A DNA stretch of 61,248 bases from Bacillota bacterium. GTDB taxonomy: Bacteria; Bacillota; Bacilli; Bacillales_A; Planococcaceae. Positions 61,077-61,248 of the stretch are shown one piece after another. Made by a program: the position numbers and the translations under genes. The stretch spans positions 1 to 61,248 of the forward strand of contig JAEXYZ010000019.1 in assembly GCA_023405135.1 (NCBI GenBank), given 5' to 3'. Every line of letters starts with the position of its first letter. The first letter of the stretch is position 1. The notes beneath the pieces were generated by a model. That model ran no database searches and had not been told where the DNA came from. It saw only the letters and a program-made list of their open reading frames with translations.

Positions 61077-61119
61077 GACCGCCTATTCACATCAATTGTG
61101 TGGAAGGCGGTCTTTTTTT
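61077..61119 (+). terminator. terminator at the end of the late operon
   Basis: GACCGCC pairs with GGCGGTC, with inner CACA/TGTG, followed by seven T. Confidence 0.9.
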
Positions 61120-61248
61120 ATCACTAGTGTTGCATAAATAATGTCATAATTTTCAGTTTAATCATCTTTCCGGTTTGGAGCCAAAAAGGTAAATACCCAA
61201 TCAAAGGTGGCTCCATCCATTTGGAAAATTATTTACAATTAGACCTGT
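61120..61248. other. right flank, no gene seen
   Basis: Only an 8-bp inverted repeat TGGAGCCA/TGGCTCCA (61176-61215) was seen. The right attachment site may lie here or beyond the window. No copy of the integrase-side sequence was recognised. Confidence 0.35.

Larger units (their letters stand above)
7250..61120 (+). mobile_element. mosaic PBSX-like prophage, contractile-tail type
   Basis: Integrase, lysogeny switch, late regulator, terminase, portal, head, sheath, tube, tape measure, baseplate, fibre, holin and amidase genes appear in standard temperate-phage order. Sheath and baseplate-J genes show a contractile tail. The early region is interrupted by a defence cassette, a serine-recombinase element and several IS copies, and lacks a recognisable standard replication module. 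The structural genes are open. Whether it can still be induced is uncertain. Both ends are approximate. Confidence 0.85.

Noticed and set aside
61176..61215. Inverted repeat at the right edge taken as an IS end
   Set aside because: No transposase frame or matching partner is visible in the remaining bases.

Overview
The window is low-G+C Bacillales DNA. A spore-former related to Lysinibacillus, Solibacillus or another Caryophanaceae/Bacillaceae member is the likeliest host; this is inferred from strong GGAGG ribosome sites, frequent TTG/GTG starts, a Bacillus-type Zur box and PBSX-type phage genes. No rRNA or housekeeping marker is present, so the genus is not proven. About 7.3 kb of host chromosome is followed by a roughly 54 kb mosaic prophage that reaches almost to the right edge.

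Host part (1-7.25 kb): an internally deleted IS30 remnant; a small N/Q-rich repeat protein; a marR-nitroreductase pair with an inverted-repeat operator; an orphan leader peptide with two terminators in front of a decayed short-chain dehydrogenase; a ZinT-type zinc lipoprotein under a perfect Zur box; an ECF sigma/anti-sigma pair; and a YitT-family membrane protein.

Prophage lysogeny region (7.25-11.6 kb): tyrosine integrase, ImmA-type protease, a small membrane protein and an XRE repressor point left. Two XRE proteins and an AntA/KilA-C antirepressor point right. Between them lie four copies of a TTACC-N4-GGTAA operator, with a fifth copy inside the first rightward gene.

Accessory insertions (11.6-29.4 kb): an OLD-family nuclease and a BcgI-like restriction-modification operon with its controller; a Tn4451/TnpX-type element carrying a P4-type primase-helicase, one lone HK97-fold capsid gene, TnpW and a large serine recombinase; an IS3 copy; 18-bp iteron-like repeats next to an HTH initiator-like gene and a NYN nuclease gene; then IS4, ISL3 and IS3 remnants around a secreted DUF5626-like protein. 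No ordinary phage replication/recombination module (SSB, RecT, DnaB/DnaC) was recognised, so this block may have replaced it.

Middle region (29.8-38.4 kb): dUTPase, NUMOD4/HNH protein, a frameshifted Dam methylase, RusA, a C5 methyltransferase and an ArpU-like late regulator, then moron-type genes (a small membrane protein, a secreted YiiX/NlpC-like hydrolase, a zinc ribbon and a membrane protein pair). Inside it is about 1 kb of non-coding, highly structured DNA with a tRNA-Leu-like fold.

Late region (38.4-61.1 kb): a contractile-tailed, PBSX-like morphogenesis operon from terminase through portal, head, sheath, tube, tape measure, baseplate and fibre to holin and amidase. Notable here are a minor head protein with a C-terminal nuclease-toxin-like domain plus a probable immunity gene, a head-tail gene split by a 950-nt group I intron that carries an endonuclease gene, a programmed -1 frameshift in the tail chaperone, and a tandemly duplicated cargo slot in front of the tape measure.
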